Source: Candidatus Macondimonas diazotrophica (lineage in GTDB: Bacteria; Pseudomonadota; Gammaproteobacteria; UBA5335). From it: a stretch of DNA of 64,000 nucleotides. Under the pieces are notes generated by a model, which was not told the DNA's origin, did not search any database, and worked only from the letters and a program-made list of their open reading frames with translations. Shown here in pieces: positions 52,888 through 61,695 of this stretch. Position 1 is the first letter of the stretch. Every line of letters starts with the position of its first letter. The position numbers and the translations under genes were made by a program. Location of the stretch: assembly GCF_004684205.1 (NCBI RefSeq), contig NZ_SRIO01000002.1, forward strand, positions 62,001-126,000, written 5' to 3'.

Positions 52888-53397
52888 TCGGATAATTTAT
52901 TTGGGAGGCGCCGCAGGATCGCCTGTGAAACATCGGTGATTGGATCCGCGCTTAAAGAAGCGACTTCGGATGGCTGGAAGCGGAGGAATGCTATGGCTCG
53001 GAGCGCAACCAACACCGGAGTAGCTTTTGGCGCTGGAATCGATCCACGTTCAGGATTCACGGGTGTGGTGGCGGATTCCGTTGGCTGAATTCGCGTACAC
53101 GGAAGCTGAGGCGTGCCGTTTTGGATTGATGCGTCTTGTCATCGGCTGCGCGACTGAGGCCAGCCTTAAGAACCAAGGAGGTACGGGCAATGACAATCGA
53201 TCGCAAATGCTCTGACGAAGAAGCTCACAACTCGGTATGTGCCGGGATGGATATGGGCCGTCGATGCCAAATCGTGAGCAAGGGCGGGCAACGGCGCGCC
53301 GGCAATTCCTGAGCCCAGTGACGAAGCCGTACTCGCTCATGCGCGTGTCGTTATCGCTTTTTTAGATGGTCGAATCGACATCAGGAGAGGTCATTCT
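52888..53397. other. Gene-poor stretch with possible tiny ORFs
   Basis: 510 bp between the DUF4142 gene and the first ferritin-like gene. It contains the 40-codon ORF at 53190 and a second short frame, ATG 52993 to stop 53088, with GGAGG six bases upstream. No other signal is clear. Confidence 0.5.
53190..53312 (+). CDS. Possible small cysteine-containing protein
   Basis: A 40-residue ORF with an excellent ribosome site (AAGGAGGT at 53175-53182, 7 bp before the ATG). The product starts MTIDRKCSDEEAHNS, contains three cysteines (residues 7, 17, 26) and a basic C-terminus. No family recognised. The ribosome site is the main support; the ORF is short enough to be chance. Confidence 0.4.
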   Translation: MTIDRKCSDEEAHNSVCAGMDMGRRCQIVSKGGQRRAGNS

Positions 53398-54204
53398 ATG
53401 CAAGCTACCACTTTTGGCCTGAATCGTACCGGGGCTGACATGTCGCCCCGCGATACCCATACGATGGCATCAGCCGCAGACAAGGCGAGCCCGGAGCGTT
53501 TGATACTTACGCCTGAAATGGACATGCAACGGCTGGCCGATGCAAGGGACGCGGAGTCCATCGGCTCGGTTCCGCCACCGCTCTCGCTGAAGGGCGTGGT
53601 GAAGGCTGGCATGGCTGTACTGGAAGGCGGCGCTCCGGCCGTCTTCATCGATAAGCTGGGCGAGCGGTTAGCCTTCGAACGGTCCGGGACGCGGCTCTAT
53701 GATGCGTTGATCATCAAGTACCAAGCGGCGCGGGAAACCGGAAATGAGGTGCTGCCGACGGCCGCAGAGGCGCTCAAAAGCTCGCCGGGTGCGGCCGTAC
53801 TCGTCGATGTGCTCCAAGAGGATCCTCTGGAGAGTTTGGTGCGGATCCGGAACGAGGAACTCGCCCATTTCCAAATGCTCTGCGACTGCATGAAGCGCAT
53901 GGGCGGTGATCCGACGGCCATGACACCCTGTGCCGACGTGGCAGGTACAGCGACCGGCGGCATCCTGCAGGTCGTTACCGATCCGCGGACGACACTCGCC
54001 CAGGCGTTGACGGCCATCCTGAGCGCTGAGCTTACCGATCAGGCCGGCTGGGACCTTCTTGAACTGTTGGCGCGGGACGTGGGTCAGCCGGATCTGGCGA
54101 CCTTGTTTCATGGCGCGCTCGAAGAGGAGCAAGCGCATGTCGACATCATCCGTAGCTGGTTGGCCCATTTGCTTTCCGGCGAGGCCGGAACAGTCGCGGT
54201 CTGA
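53398..54204 (+). CDS. Ferritin-like di-iron protein (first of a pair)
   Basis: A 268-residue protein whose C-terminal 170 residues form a ferritin-like four-helix bundle with a complete di-iron set: Glu in GERLAFERSGTRLYD, E-x-x-H in RNEELAHFQML, Glu in SAELTDQAGWDLL and E-x-x-H in EEEQAHVDIIRSWL. The first 90 residues are a less ordered arm. No signal peptide. It lies 26 bp before a second, larger ferritin-like gene. Oxidase, peroxide scavenging or iron handling are possible; the family is not one I can name. Confidence 0.75.
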   Translation: MQATTFGLNRTGADMSPRDTHTMASAADKASPERLILTPEMDMQRLADARDAESIGSVPPPLSLKGVVKAGMAVLEGGAPAVFIDKLGERLAFERSGTRLYDALIIKYQAARETGNEVLPTAAEALKSSPGAAVLVDVLQEDPLESLVRIRNEELAHFQMLCDCMKRMGGDPTAMTPCADVAGTATGGILQVVTDPRTTLAQALTAILSAELTDQAGWDLLELLARDVGQPDLATLFHGALEEEQAHVDIIRSWLAHLLSGEAGTVAV

Positions 54205-54230
54205 GCATCGATCACGGAGGGTTAAATCGT

Positions 54231-55412
54231 ATGACCATCAATCTGTTGCAAGATAAAGGCGCCACGCTTGATCGGCAGCGATTCACGTGGAGGGACATGG
54301 TCGGCAAACCGATCAGTAAACTCGATGACGACGCGTTCACCCGCGTTCGCGTCGTGCTGATGAACGGCATCGAATCAGATTCGATCCGCACCAAGCAGAC
54401 CGCACTGCGGATGAATCTTCCCCTGCGCGAGAAACTGGCGCAGTTGATGCGCGCCGAGCAGCATCAGGAAACCTGCATCAACTGGTTGCTGGGCCCGGAC
54501 CATTCGCCGCTCGAGACCACCATCGCCTACGAACAGGTCGCCATCGAGGTGACCGCCTCCATTGCCCAGCTCGAGCAGGACGATTATCAGTCGCAAAGCT
54601 ATCGGTATGCACTGCTCGAGGATTTCGACCATCTGTATCGCTACGCCGCTTTGCTGGATCGGCTGGAGGGCAAGGACGCGAACAACATCACGCAGGGCTA
54701 CACGGACATCATCCCGGGGCGGCCCACGCTGGTGCATCATCGCGCGCCCGAGCACGAGCTGACGGAGCCCTATGCCCGCGATGCGGCGCTCGCCACCAAG
54801 CTTCACGCCCTGACCTTGGTGTCCGGTGAATACCAGACGCACGACTACTACATGCACTTCGGCCCCACCTTCGCCGATCCGGTGGCGCGGCAGCTCTATG
54901 CGGAGATCGCCTCGGTCGAGTCCCAGCACATCACGCATTACGGCTGCATGCTCAATCCCGAGGAATCGCTGCTGGAAAAGCTGCTGATCTGCGAGGCCAA
55001 TGAGGTGTGGAACTACGCGGCCTGCGCTCAGCAGGAGTCCAATCCCCGGCTGAAGGCACTGTGGGAGCGGTTCCTCGATTACGAACTGGGTCACCTGCAA
55101 CTGGCGCGGCAGCTGTTCCAGGATGTCGAGCGGCGTGATCCGGCCGAGGTGCTGGGCGACGGCATCCTGCCGCCGGGGATCCGTTACGAAAGCCAGCGCG
55201 AGTATGTGCGCCGTGTCCTGGCCGATGAAGTGTCGCTGCGCAAGAACGGTACGCGCTTCGTGCCGGAATCTGAGGAAGGGGCTTCCTCGCTCGAGTACCG
55301 CGAAGCCATCAATGCCGAGGGCTCGCCGTCTGGGATGGTCTCGGCAACCTATCATTGGGAGGCGGGCACCGAGCTGGTTCGTCAGGACCCGCACCAACGG
55401 TTGGCCGGCTGA
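54231..55412 (+). CDS. Large ferritin-like protein (second of a pair)
   Basis: A 393-residue cytosolic protein. The C-terminal half (residues about 195-320) carries a full di-iron pattern: Glu in LVSGEYQTHDYYM, E-x-x-H in IASVESQHITHYG, Glu in LICEANEVWNYA and E-x-x-H in DYELGHLQLARQLF. The N-terminal half has a looser copy (LMRAEQHQETCINW, YEQVAIEVTASIAQLE, LLEDFDHLYRYA), suggesting an internal duplication with decay. It follows the smaller ferritin-like gene with 26 bp spacing and is probably co-transcribed. Not a named family to me. Confidence 0.72.
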   Translation: MTINLLQDKGATLDRQRFTWRDMVGKPISKLDDDAFTRVRVVLMNGIESDSIRTKQTALRMNLPLREKLAQLMRAEQHQETCINWLLGPDHSPLETTIAYEQVAIEVTASIAQLEQDDYQSQSYRYALLEDFDHLYRYAALLDRLEGKDANNITQGYTDIIPGRPTLVHHRAPEHELTEPYARDAALATKLHALTLVSGEYQTHDYYMHFGPTFADPVARQLYAEIASVESQHITHYGCMLNPEESLLEKLLICEANEVWNYAACAQQESNPRLKALWERFLDYELGHLQLARQLFQDVERRDPAEVLGDGILPPGIRYESQREYVRRVLADEVSLRKNGTRFVPESEEGASSLEYREAINAEGSPSGMVSATYHWEAGTELVRQDPHQRLAG

Positions 55413-55425
55413 TCGGCTCTGAGAC

Positions 55426-55451
55426 GCGCCCATGGTACCAGCCATGGGCGC
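55426..55451 (+). terminator. Perfect hairpin after the ferritin-like pair
   Basis: A 10-bp perfect stem GCGCCCATGG/CCATGGGCGC with a 6-nt loop, 14 bp past the stop codon. No U-tract follows. The inner 24 bp are flanked by an 8-bp direct repeat, CTGAGACG (55419-55426 and 55451-55458). Confidence 0.5.
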
Positions 55452-55547
55452 TGAGACGGAGATCTCTGGGGGTTGCGGTGTGTTAACAGCCCCGTCAGAC
55501 GATGGGAAAGGATCGCGGGGGCATAGTTGGACACCCCTGGTCTGCTG

Positions 55548-55733
55548 TCAGCTTGATTTGTGCTCGGGCTTGTCTTGGCGCGGGGTGGACGCCAGCTCTT
55601 CAAGTTGGCGCTCGCTCATCGACTCGTACATCTGGCGCGCTGGCCCTTGGAGCTGCGTCTTGGATGTCTCGCCGCGCTTTGCGGCCAAAGCGGCGCCGGC
55701 TGCCTTTTGCTGTGCCTTTGATTTCGCGGGCAT
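55548..55733 (-). CDS. DUF3008 family small protein
   Basis: A 61-residue, very charged protein: MPAKSKAQQKAAGAALAAKRG, then LQGPARQMYESMSERQLEELAST, the hallmark of DUF3008 proteins, which are widespread and often near stress genes. GAGGAG precedes ATG 55733. Function unknown. Confidence 0.85.
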   Translation of the reverse strand: MPAKSKAQQKAAGAALAAKRGETSKTQLQGPARQMYESMSERQLEELASTPRQDKPEHKSS

Positions 55734-56166
55734 AGCGACACTCCTCTGGACAAAGTGACGCACTTTGTGACCGAGGGTTCGTGGCAAGGTTCCGTATTGC
55801 GGGGACGATCGGTCGGCTTCCGCCGGTTTGTTGGCACGGCGCGAGCGGGGCGTAGGTTACCAAGGCGGTCATATTGAGCGATGCCTCGATGACTCAATCG
55901 GGACCAGGCTTAAGTCAAGAACAGGCCGGCATTCTGACGAGCCAGATCACCATACAGGCATCCGGTGGGCTCCGAAGTGCTTCGGGCTTCATCGCGTGGG
56001 ATAAAGATCACCAGCCTGAACGAGAGCAGACGGGGGGTATCTGTGTCGCGCGATGCGTTATGACGCGCGGTGCCAAGGAGCAGAGGCGAGACATGCAACG
56101 CCTTTTCAGGCGCAGGGGGCCGCGGGGAATAACGGCGGAGCGGTGCCGCCGCGATTCATTTGAAAT
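55734..56166. other. Gene-poor stretch beside tRNA-Asn
   Basis: 433 bp between the DUF3008 gene and the tRNA. The long frame across it on the plus strand is antisense to the tRNA and is an artefact. I see no integrase and no second copy of the tRNA 3' end as an attachment site. Confidence 0.55.
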
Positions 56167-56242
56167 TGGCTCCCCGGGACGGGCTCGAACCGCCGACCCG
56201 GTGATTAACAGTCACCTGCTCTACCGACTGAGCTACCGGGGA
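56167..56242 (-). tRNA. tRNA-Asn (anticodon GTT), CCA encoded
   Basis: 76 nt on the minus strand folding as a full cloverleaf: acceptor TCCCCGG/CCGGGGA, D stem GCTC/GAGC, anticodon stem GGTGA/TCACC with loop CTGTTAA (anticodon GTT), variable loop GGGTC, T arm with TTCGAGC, discriminator G and encoded CCA. Confidence 0.97.
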
Positions 56243-56307
56243 ACAACAAGCCGTAAATCCTAGCCGACGCCCCGGTCCGCGTCAAGGCAGATCGGGGCCG
56301 GTTAGAC

Positions 56308-57492
56308 TTAGCCGAGCGCTTGTGCGAGCCGGTCCAGCGCCTTGTCCAGCAACGTCTGGCTGGTCGCGTAGGACAGGCGCATATGACCGGGGCTGCCGAA
56401 GGCTGAGCCGGGGACCAGGGCGACCAGGGCTTCGTTGAGCAGGAATTCGCCGAGTGCGATGTCGTCGGCCAGATCGTCGCGCCGTTGCAACACCTCGGAG
56501 AAGTCCGGGAAGGCATAGAACGTTCCGTCGGACGGCAGACAGCGCACGCCGGGCAACGCATTGAGGCGAGCCACCACCGCGTCGTGACGCTGGCGGAAGG
56601 CCTTGACCATCTCGGTCACGCAGGACTGATCGCCCTGCAGCGCTGCTTCCGCCGCAACCTGCGAAATGGACGTGGGATTGGATGTGCTCTGGGATTGAAC
56701 CTTGGTCATGGCCTGGATCAGCGCCTGCGGCCCGGCCGCGTAGCCGATGCGCCAACCCGTCATGGCATGGCTCTTGGACACCCCGTTGATGACCACGGTC
56801 CGCTCCACCAGATCCGGGCAAGCCATGGCGATGTTGACGAACGGCTCACCGGTCCACAGGATGACTTCATAGATGTCGTCGCTGGCGATGAGGACATCGG
56901 GGTGGCGACGCAGCACGTCCCCCAGGGCCTCGAGTTCAGCGCGGCTGTAGGCCTTGCCGGTCGGGTTGGACGGGCTGTTGAGGACCAGGAGCCGGGTACG
57001 CGGGGTGATCGCTGCTTCGAGTTGCGCCGCGGTGATCTTGAAGCCGGCATCCATCGTGGTTGGGACGATGACTGGCGTAGCATCGGCGATCAGCACCATG
57101 TCCGGATACGAGACCCAATAGGGTGCGGGGATGATGACTTCGTCGCCGGCATCGAGCAGGGCGAGGCACAGGTTGAAAAAGCTCTGCTTGGCGCCGCAGG
57201 AGACCAGAAGCTGCTTGGGCGTGTAGCGCAAGTGATTGTCGCGCTCGAATTTCTCGATGATTGCCTGCTTCAGCCCGGTCGTGCCGTCGACCGCCGTATA
57301 CTTGGTAAAACCGCGCGCGATTGCCTCGGCCGCTGCGGTCTTGATGTGTTCGGGCGTATCAAAATCCGGCTCCCCGGCGCCGAGGCCGATCACGTCCTTG
57401 CCGCTGGCTTTGAGCGCCGCCGCGCGAGCGGTGACCGCAAGGGTGGGGGAGGGCTTGATGCGTTGAACGCGCTGAGACAAACGAATGCCCAA
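56308..57492 (-). CDS. Class I-beta aspartate aminotransferase-like enzyme
   Basis: A 394-residue PLP aminotransferase that moves the amino group between aspartate (or a related acid) and 2-oxoglutarate. It has LGAGEPDFDTPEHIK, the cofactor-binding NSPSNPTGK, the Schiff-base lysine in INGVSKSHAMTGWRIGY, and the C-terminal arginine in MRLSYATS. This is the thermophile/Rhizobium-type AspAT subgroup (AAT I-beta), typically encoded opposite uvrB. The start codon is TTG at 57492, preceded by GAGAGGA; no ATG fits. Prephenate aminotransferase activity is possible in this subgroup. Confidence 0.92.
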   Translation of the reverse strand: MGIRLSQRVQRIKPSPTLAVTARAAALKASGKDVIGLGAGEPDFDTPEHIKTAAAEAIARGFTKYTAVDGTTGLKQAIIEKFERDNHLRYTPKQLLVSCGAKQSFFNLCLALLDAGDEVIIPAPYWVSYPDMVLIADATPVIVPTTMDAGFKITAAQLEAAITPRTRLLVLNSPSNPTGKAYSRAELEALGDVLRRHPDVLIASDDIYEVILWTGEPFVNIAMACPDLVERTVVINGVSKSHAMTGWRIGYAAGPQALIQAMTKVQSQSTSNPTSISQVAAEAALQGDQSCVTEMVKAFRQRHDAVVARLNALPGVRCLPSDGTFYAFPDFSEVLQRRDDLADDIALGEFLLNEALVALVPGSAFGSPGHMRLSYATSQTLLDKALDRLAQALG

Positions 57493-57558
57493 GATAATGT
57501 CCTCTCGATGCGGCTGCCAAATAACCGCTCATCATAACCACCGCTCTGGACCATCGCA

Positions 57559-59565
57559 ATGACCAACCGATTCGAAGTACATGCCGATTACGCCCCCGCC
57601 GGCGACCAGCCGGACGCCATCGCGCGTCTGGTGGAAGGGCTCGAGGATGGCTTGGCCCGACAGATCCTGCTGGGGGTGACCGGTTCGGGCAAGACCTTCA
57701 GCATCGCGCATGTCATCGCCAAACTGCAGCGTCCCGCCCTGATCCTGGCGCCGAACAAGACGCTCGCCGCCCAGCTCTATGGCGAGATGAAAGGCTTTTT
57801 CCCGCGTAACGCGGTGGAGTACTTCGTTTCCTACTACGACTACTACCAGCCCGAGGCCTATGTCGCCTCGACCGACACCTATATCGAAAAGGATGCCTCG
57901 ATCAACGAACACATCGAGCAGATGCGTCTGTCGGCCACCAAGGCCATGTTGGAGCGACGCGACGCCATCGTCGTCGCCAGTGTTTCGGCGATTTATGGCT
58001 TGGGTGATCCCGAAGCGTACTTCAGCATGGTGCTGCATCTGCTGCCGGGCGATCGCATCGATCAGCGCGTGTTGCTGCGCCGTCTCGCGGAACTGCAGTA
58101 CACCCGCAACGAAATCGAACTGGGGCGGGGCACTTACCGCGTGCGCGGGGATGTCATCGACATCTTCCCCGCCGAATCGGAGCAGGAAGCGGTGCGCGTC
58201 GAGCTGTTCGACGATGAAATCGAATCGATCCGCAGCTTCGATCCGCTCACCGGCGAGCTGGGCCGTCCGTTGTCGCGCTATACCATCTATCCCAAGACCC
58301 ACTACGTCACGCCACGCGAAACGCTGCTCGCCGCCGTCGAACAGATTCGCATCGATCTCAAGCAGCGGCTCGAAAGCCTGCGCGCGCAAAATCGCCTGCT
58401 CGAAGCCCAACGGCTGGAGCAGCGCACTCAGTTCGACCTGGAGATGATCGCCGAGCTCGGCTATTGCTCGGGGATCGAGAACTACTCGCGCTATCTGTCC
58501 GGCCGCCAGCCAGGCGAACCGCCACCGACCCTGTTCGATTACCTGCCGCCCGACGCATTGCTGGTGATCGATGAAAGTCATGTCACCATTCCCCAGCTGG
58601 GTGCCATGTACAAGGGTGACCGATCGCGCAAGGAAAACCTGGTCGAGTATGGCTTTCGGCTGCCTTCGGCGCTGGATAACCGGCCGCTCCGCTTCGAAGA
58701 GTTCGAACGCCTCGCGCCGCAGACGATCTTCGTCTCCGCCACGCCCGGACCCTATGAGCTCTCGCACAATGACGCCGTGATCGAACAGGTGGTCCGCCCG
58801 ACCGGGCTCGTCGATCCGCAGGTGGAAGTGCGCCCCGCGCGCACCCAGGTCGACGATGTTCTGGGGGAAATCCGCATCCGCGCCGAGGCCGGTGAACGCG
58901 TGCTCATCACCACGCTCACCAAACGCATGGCCGAGGACCTCACCGACTTTCTGGCTGAGCACAACGTCCGCGTGCGCTACATGCATTCGGACATCGACGC
59001 TGTCGAGCGCGTCGAGCTGGTGCGTGGCCTGCGGCTGGGCGAGTTTGACGTGCTGGTCGGCATCAACCTGTTGCGCGAAGGCCTGGACATGCCCGAGGTG
59101 TCGCTGGTGGCCGTGCTCGACGCCGACAAGGAAGGCTTTCTGCGCTCCGAGCGCTCGCTGATCCAGACCATCGGTCGCGCCGCTCGCAATCTCAACGGCC
59201 GCGCGATTCTCTACGCCGACTATGTGACCGACTCCATGCGTCGGGCCATCGACGAGACCGATCGGCGCCGCCAAAAGCAGGAAACCTTCAACGCCGAACA
59301 CGGCATCACCCCGCAGGGCATCCGCAAGCGCGTCGAGGACATTCTCGAGACCGGCCGCGCCATTCCCGGCCGCAAGCTGCAGGACAAGAGCCGGCGCCTG
59401 CGGCCCGAGGATCGACGCCTGCTCACCGATCCCGCGGCCATGGACAAGAAGGTCCGCGAACTCGAAGCCCGCATGCAGCGCCATGCGCGTGATCTGGAAT
59501 TCGAGCAGGCCGCCAAGGTTCGCGACGAAATCCGTCGCCTGCGCGACGCCCAGATCGCGGAGTGA
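57559..59565 (+). CDS. uvrB: Excinuclease ABC subunit B
   Basis: A 668-residue helicase-like subunit of nucleotide excision repair. Walker A is [16 protein letters not shown], the beta-hairpin is in [30 protein letters not shown], helicase motifs include [36 protein letters not shown] and QTIGRAARN, and the UvrC-binding UVR domain closes the protein ([28 protein letters not shown]). Start 57559 matches the family ([17 protein letters not shown]). I see no clear LexA box in the 66-bp divergent promoter region. Confidence 0.97.
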   Translation: MTNRFEVHADYAPAGDQPDAIARLVEGLEDGLARQILLGVTGSGKTFSIAHVIAKLQRPALILAPNKTLAAQLYGEMKGFFPRNAVEYFVSYYDYYQPEAYVASTDTYIEKDASINEHIEQMRLSATKAMLERRDAIVVASVSAIYGLGDPEAYFSMVLHLLPGDRIDQRVLLRRLAELQYTRNEIELGRGTYRVRGDVIDIFPAESEQEAVRVELFDDEIESIRSFDPLTGELGRPLSRYTIYPKTHYVTPRETLLAAVEQIRIDLKQRLESLRAQNRLLEAQRLEQRTQFDLEMIAELGYCSGIENYSRYLSGRQPGEPPPTLFDYLPPDALLVIDESHVTIPQLGAMYKGDRSRKENLVEYGFRLPSALDNRPLRFEEFERLAPQTIFVSATPGPYELSHNDAVIEQVVRPTGLVDPQVEVRPARTQVDDVLGEIRIRAEAGERVLITTLTKRMAEDLTDFLAEHNVRVRYMHSDIDAVERVELVRGLRLGEFDVLVGINLLREGLDMPEVSLVAVLDADKEGFLRSERSLIQTIGRAARNLNGRAILYADYVTDSMRRAIDETDRRRQKQETFNAEHGITPQGIRKRVEDILETGRAIPGRKLQDKSRRLRPEDRRLLTDPAAMDKKVRELEARMQRHARDLEFEQAAKVRDEIRRLRDAQIAE

Positions 59566-59612
59566 GTCGCAACCCGACGCGCTTTCATCACGCGGTTGCC
59601 CGAAAAAGCGGC

Positions 59613-59643
59613 GCGTCTTTATCCCCGCGGGTGCGGGGAATAC
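59613..59643. repeat. Single sequence resembling a type I-E CRISPR repeat
   Basis: TTTATCCCCGC, then GGGT, then GCGGGGAA (59618-59640) matches the E. coli-type I-E repeat core except for the 4-nt hairpin loop. The CCCCGC/GCGGGG stem has no U-tract, so it is not an obvious terminator for uvrB or the YidH-like gene. There is no second copy at repeat-spacer distance and no cas gene in the window. Confidence 0.4.
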
Positions 59644-59695
59644 GGTATGAGAATAGGCGAACCGCTGTGGCTTGAGCGGGCCCGTGCGCGCCCGC

Positions 59696-60103
59696 TCAGC
59701 GTGCCGGCAATCCGGCGGCGGCATGGGGCATCAGCGTCGATTGCAGCCCGAGGTGAATCATCAGGCCCAGACCCAGCAGCGCGACGGCCAGCGCGAGCAG
59801 AGAGCCGAAATGAACGGCGTAACCGGGTGGAATCTCGACCGGTCGCAGGGTTTTCAGCGCGCGATGGTATTGGAATACCGAGCCGAGGGCCGCGAAGACG
59901 CCCAGAGCGATGAAGGCGAGGCCGACCCAGAACGAACCGCCGCGAGGGATAGGTGCGCCGGGCGGGGAGAACAGCATGTGAGCGAACAGCCCGAAGCGCT
60001 CCACGGCGAAGCCGAAGGCCATGAGCGTCAGACTGGTTCGGTTCCAGGCCAGCAGCGTGCGCTCGGCGGCCATGAAAACCCGGGGGTCGTTCAGCTCGGA
60101 CAT
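59696..60103 (-). CDS. DUF202 (YidH-like) membrane protein
   Basis: A 135-residue inner-membrane protein with three spans: TSLTLMAFGFAVERFGLF, FWVGLAFIALGVFAALGSVF and GSLLALAVALLGLGLMIHLG. The opening DPRVFMAAERTLLAWNRTSL is the DUF202 signature. Its start overlaps the end of the desulfurase fusion gene by 13 bp. Function unknown. Confidence 0.87.
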   Translation of the reverse strand: MSELNDPRVFMAAERTLLAWNRTSLTLMAFGFAVERFGLFAHMLFSPPGAPIPRGGSFWVGLAFIALGVFAALGSVFQYHRALKTLRPVEIPPGYAVHFGSLLALAVALLGLGLMIHLGLQSTLMPHAAAGLPAR

Positions 60104-61695
60104 GCGGTGCTCGGCGCGGCGGGCGCCTGCTGTTCGGGCGAGTGGGCGAGGGCCCGCTTCAGGGCGTCTTCGACGGTAAGGGTCACGCCGCGCTGGGCGC
60201 CTGTGAGGGCCAGCGCCTCGGCCATCGCGGCGCCGGTCAGATTTGCCGCCGCAGTCTGATCACGCCCTTCCAGCCAATCGGCGCACCAGGCGGCTGCGGC
60301 GAGTGTGGCGGGACAGCCCCAGGCGCTGAAGCGGGCCTGTTCGATGCGACGCCCATCGATGGCCAGATTCCAGCGCACCCAAGCACCGTGCTGTGGCGTG
60401 CCGGCTTCTCCTTGAACGACCCCTGGTGCCGGCCTCAGGTGGCCGGTTCGAGGCAATCGCGCGAACCAGTCACATACGGCTGGGCTGTAGGCGGGGGGCA
60501 GGGTGGTGGGGCCGGGCAACTGGTCGACCGGTTCTCCGGCGGCGACCCGTTGCAGGCGAATGATCGCCCGGCGCAGGGCCGCAGCGGCCCGATCGATATC
60601 GGCTTCGCGGGTCCAACGGCCAGGGGAGAGGCGCAGTGCACCCTGTGCGGTCACCGGGTCCAGTCCAAGGGACTGCAGCACGGCGGACGGTTCGCCCTCG
60701 GCGGCGCTGCAGGCCGAGCCGGCGGACGCTGAAACCGTGTCCCACAGGCTGGCAAGCAGGCTTGCGCGCGCCGCGCCCCGGATGACGACATTGCGAATGC
60801 CCGGTACGCGGGGCGTGTCCGAGCCGATCCAGACCAGATCCGGCACATCGGCGAGAGCTGTTTCGAGCCGGGCAACGAGATCGGTAAGACGGGCCTGTTC
60901 GGTCTCGCGCTCCTGCATGACGATGTCGGCGGCTGCGCCCATGCCGACGATCTGGTGGACCGCCAGCGTTCCGGCACGGCGTTCGCGCTCCTGACCACCG
61001 CCGTGCATCTGTGCGACAAGTCCGGCGCGCGGTCGATCGCGTACGAACAGCGCACCGATACCCTGTGGGCCGTAGAACTTGTGTGCAGACAGCGACAGAT
61101 AATCCACCGCCAGCGTCTCCACGTCGATGGCCAGTCGGCCGGCGCTCTGCGCGGCATCGACATGGAACCGGACGTTGCGTTCACGGCACATGGCGCCCAG
61201 CGCCGCGATATCGTGGATGATGCCGGTTTCGTTGTTGACCTGCATGAGGGACACCAGCACGGTATCCGGCCGCAGCGCGGCGGCCAGCTGGTCCGGATGG
61301 ATGCGCCCGTCAGCAGCAGGCTGCAAGCGGGTGACGTGCCAGCCCTGTGCTTCCAGCGACCCGACCGGCTCCAGTACCGCGGGGTGCTCGGTCAGGGCGG
61401 TGACGAGATGTCGGCCGCGGGCCGCATAGAACGCGCAGGCGCCTTTGATGGCGAGGTTGTTCGCCTCGGTGGCCCCGCTGGTGAACACGATCTCGCGCGG
61501 GGTGGCGCCGATCAGCCGGGCGACCTGGGCACGAGCCGCCTCCACAGCGGCGGCGGCGTGCTGGCCGTAGGGATGCTGGATGGCGGAAGGATTGCCATGA
61601 CCGTGCGTGGGACCGAGTACGGCGGTCATCGCGGCGATCACCCGGGGATCGGTGGGCGTGGTTGCGGCGTGGTCCAGATAGACCGGTTCGCTCAT
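60091..61695 (-). CDS. IscS-type cysteine desulfurase fused to a degenerate IscU-like domain
   Basis: A 534-residue fusion. Residues 1-385 are an IscS/NifS-type PLP enzyme: [40 protein letters not shown], the PLP lysine in [16 protein letters not shown], and the active-site cysteine in [16 protein letters not shown]. Residues about 405-515 align with IscU ([74 protein letters not shown]). Of the three IscU cluster cysteines only the middle one (WGC) remains; the first is replaced (GTPQHG for GAPACG) and the third is lost. Its ATG overlaps the cysE stop. It probably supplies sulfur rather than building clusters; that is inference. Confidence 0.85.
   Translation of the reverse strand: MSEPVYLDHAATTPTDPRVIAAMTAVLGPTHGHGNPSAIQHPYGQHAAAAVEAARAQVARLIGATPREIVFTSGATEANNLAIKGACAFYAARGRHLVTALTEHPAVLEPVGSLEAQGWHVTRLQPAADGRIHPDQLAAALRPDTVLVSLMQVNNETGIIHDIAALGAMCRERNVRFHVDAAQSAGRLAIDVETLAVDYLSLSAHKFYGPQGIGALFVRDRPRAGLVAQMHGGGQERERRAGTLAVHQIVGMGAAADIVMQERETEQARLTDLVARLETALADVPDLVWIGSDTPRVPGIRNVVIRGAARASLLASLWDTVSASAGSACSAAEGEPSAVLQSLGLDPVTAQGALRLSPGRWTREADIDRAAAALRRAIIRLQRVAAGEPVDQLPGPTTLPPAYSPAVCDWFARLPRTGHLRPAPGVVQGEAGTPQHGAWVRWNLAIDGRRIEQARFSAWGCPATLAAAAWCADWLEGRDQTAAANLTGAAMAEALALTGAQRGVTLTVEDALKRALAHSPEQQAPAAPSTACPS

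Noticed and set aside
49655-56166. tRNA-Asn as an integrated-element boundary with attachment repeats
   Set aside because: I looked for a second copy of the tRNA 3' end and for an integrase and found neither.
55874-56263. A 129-codon plus-strand frame ending in PGRARTADP
   Set aside because: The C-terminal part is the antisense of tRNA-Asn, a common false protein call.
57493-57558. LexA/SOS box before uvrB
   Set aside because: No CTGT-N8-ACAG match in the 66-bp divergent region.
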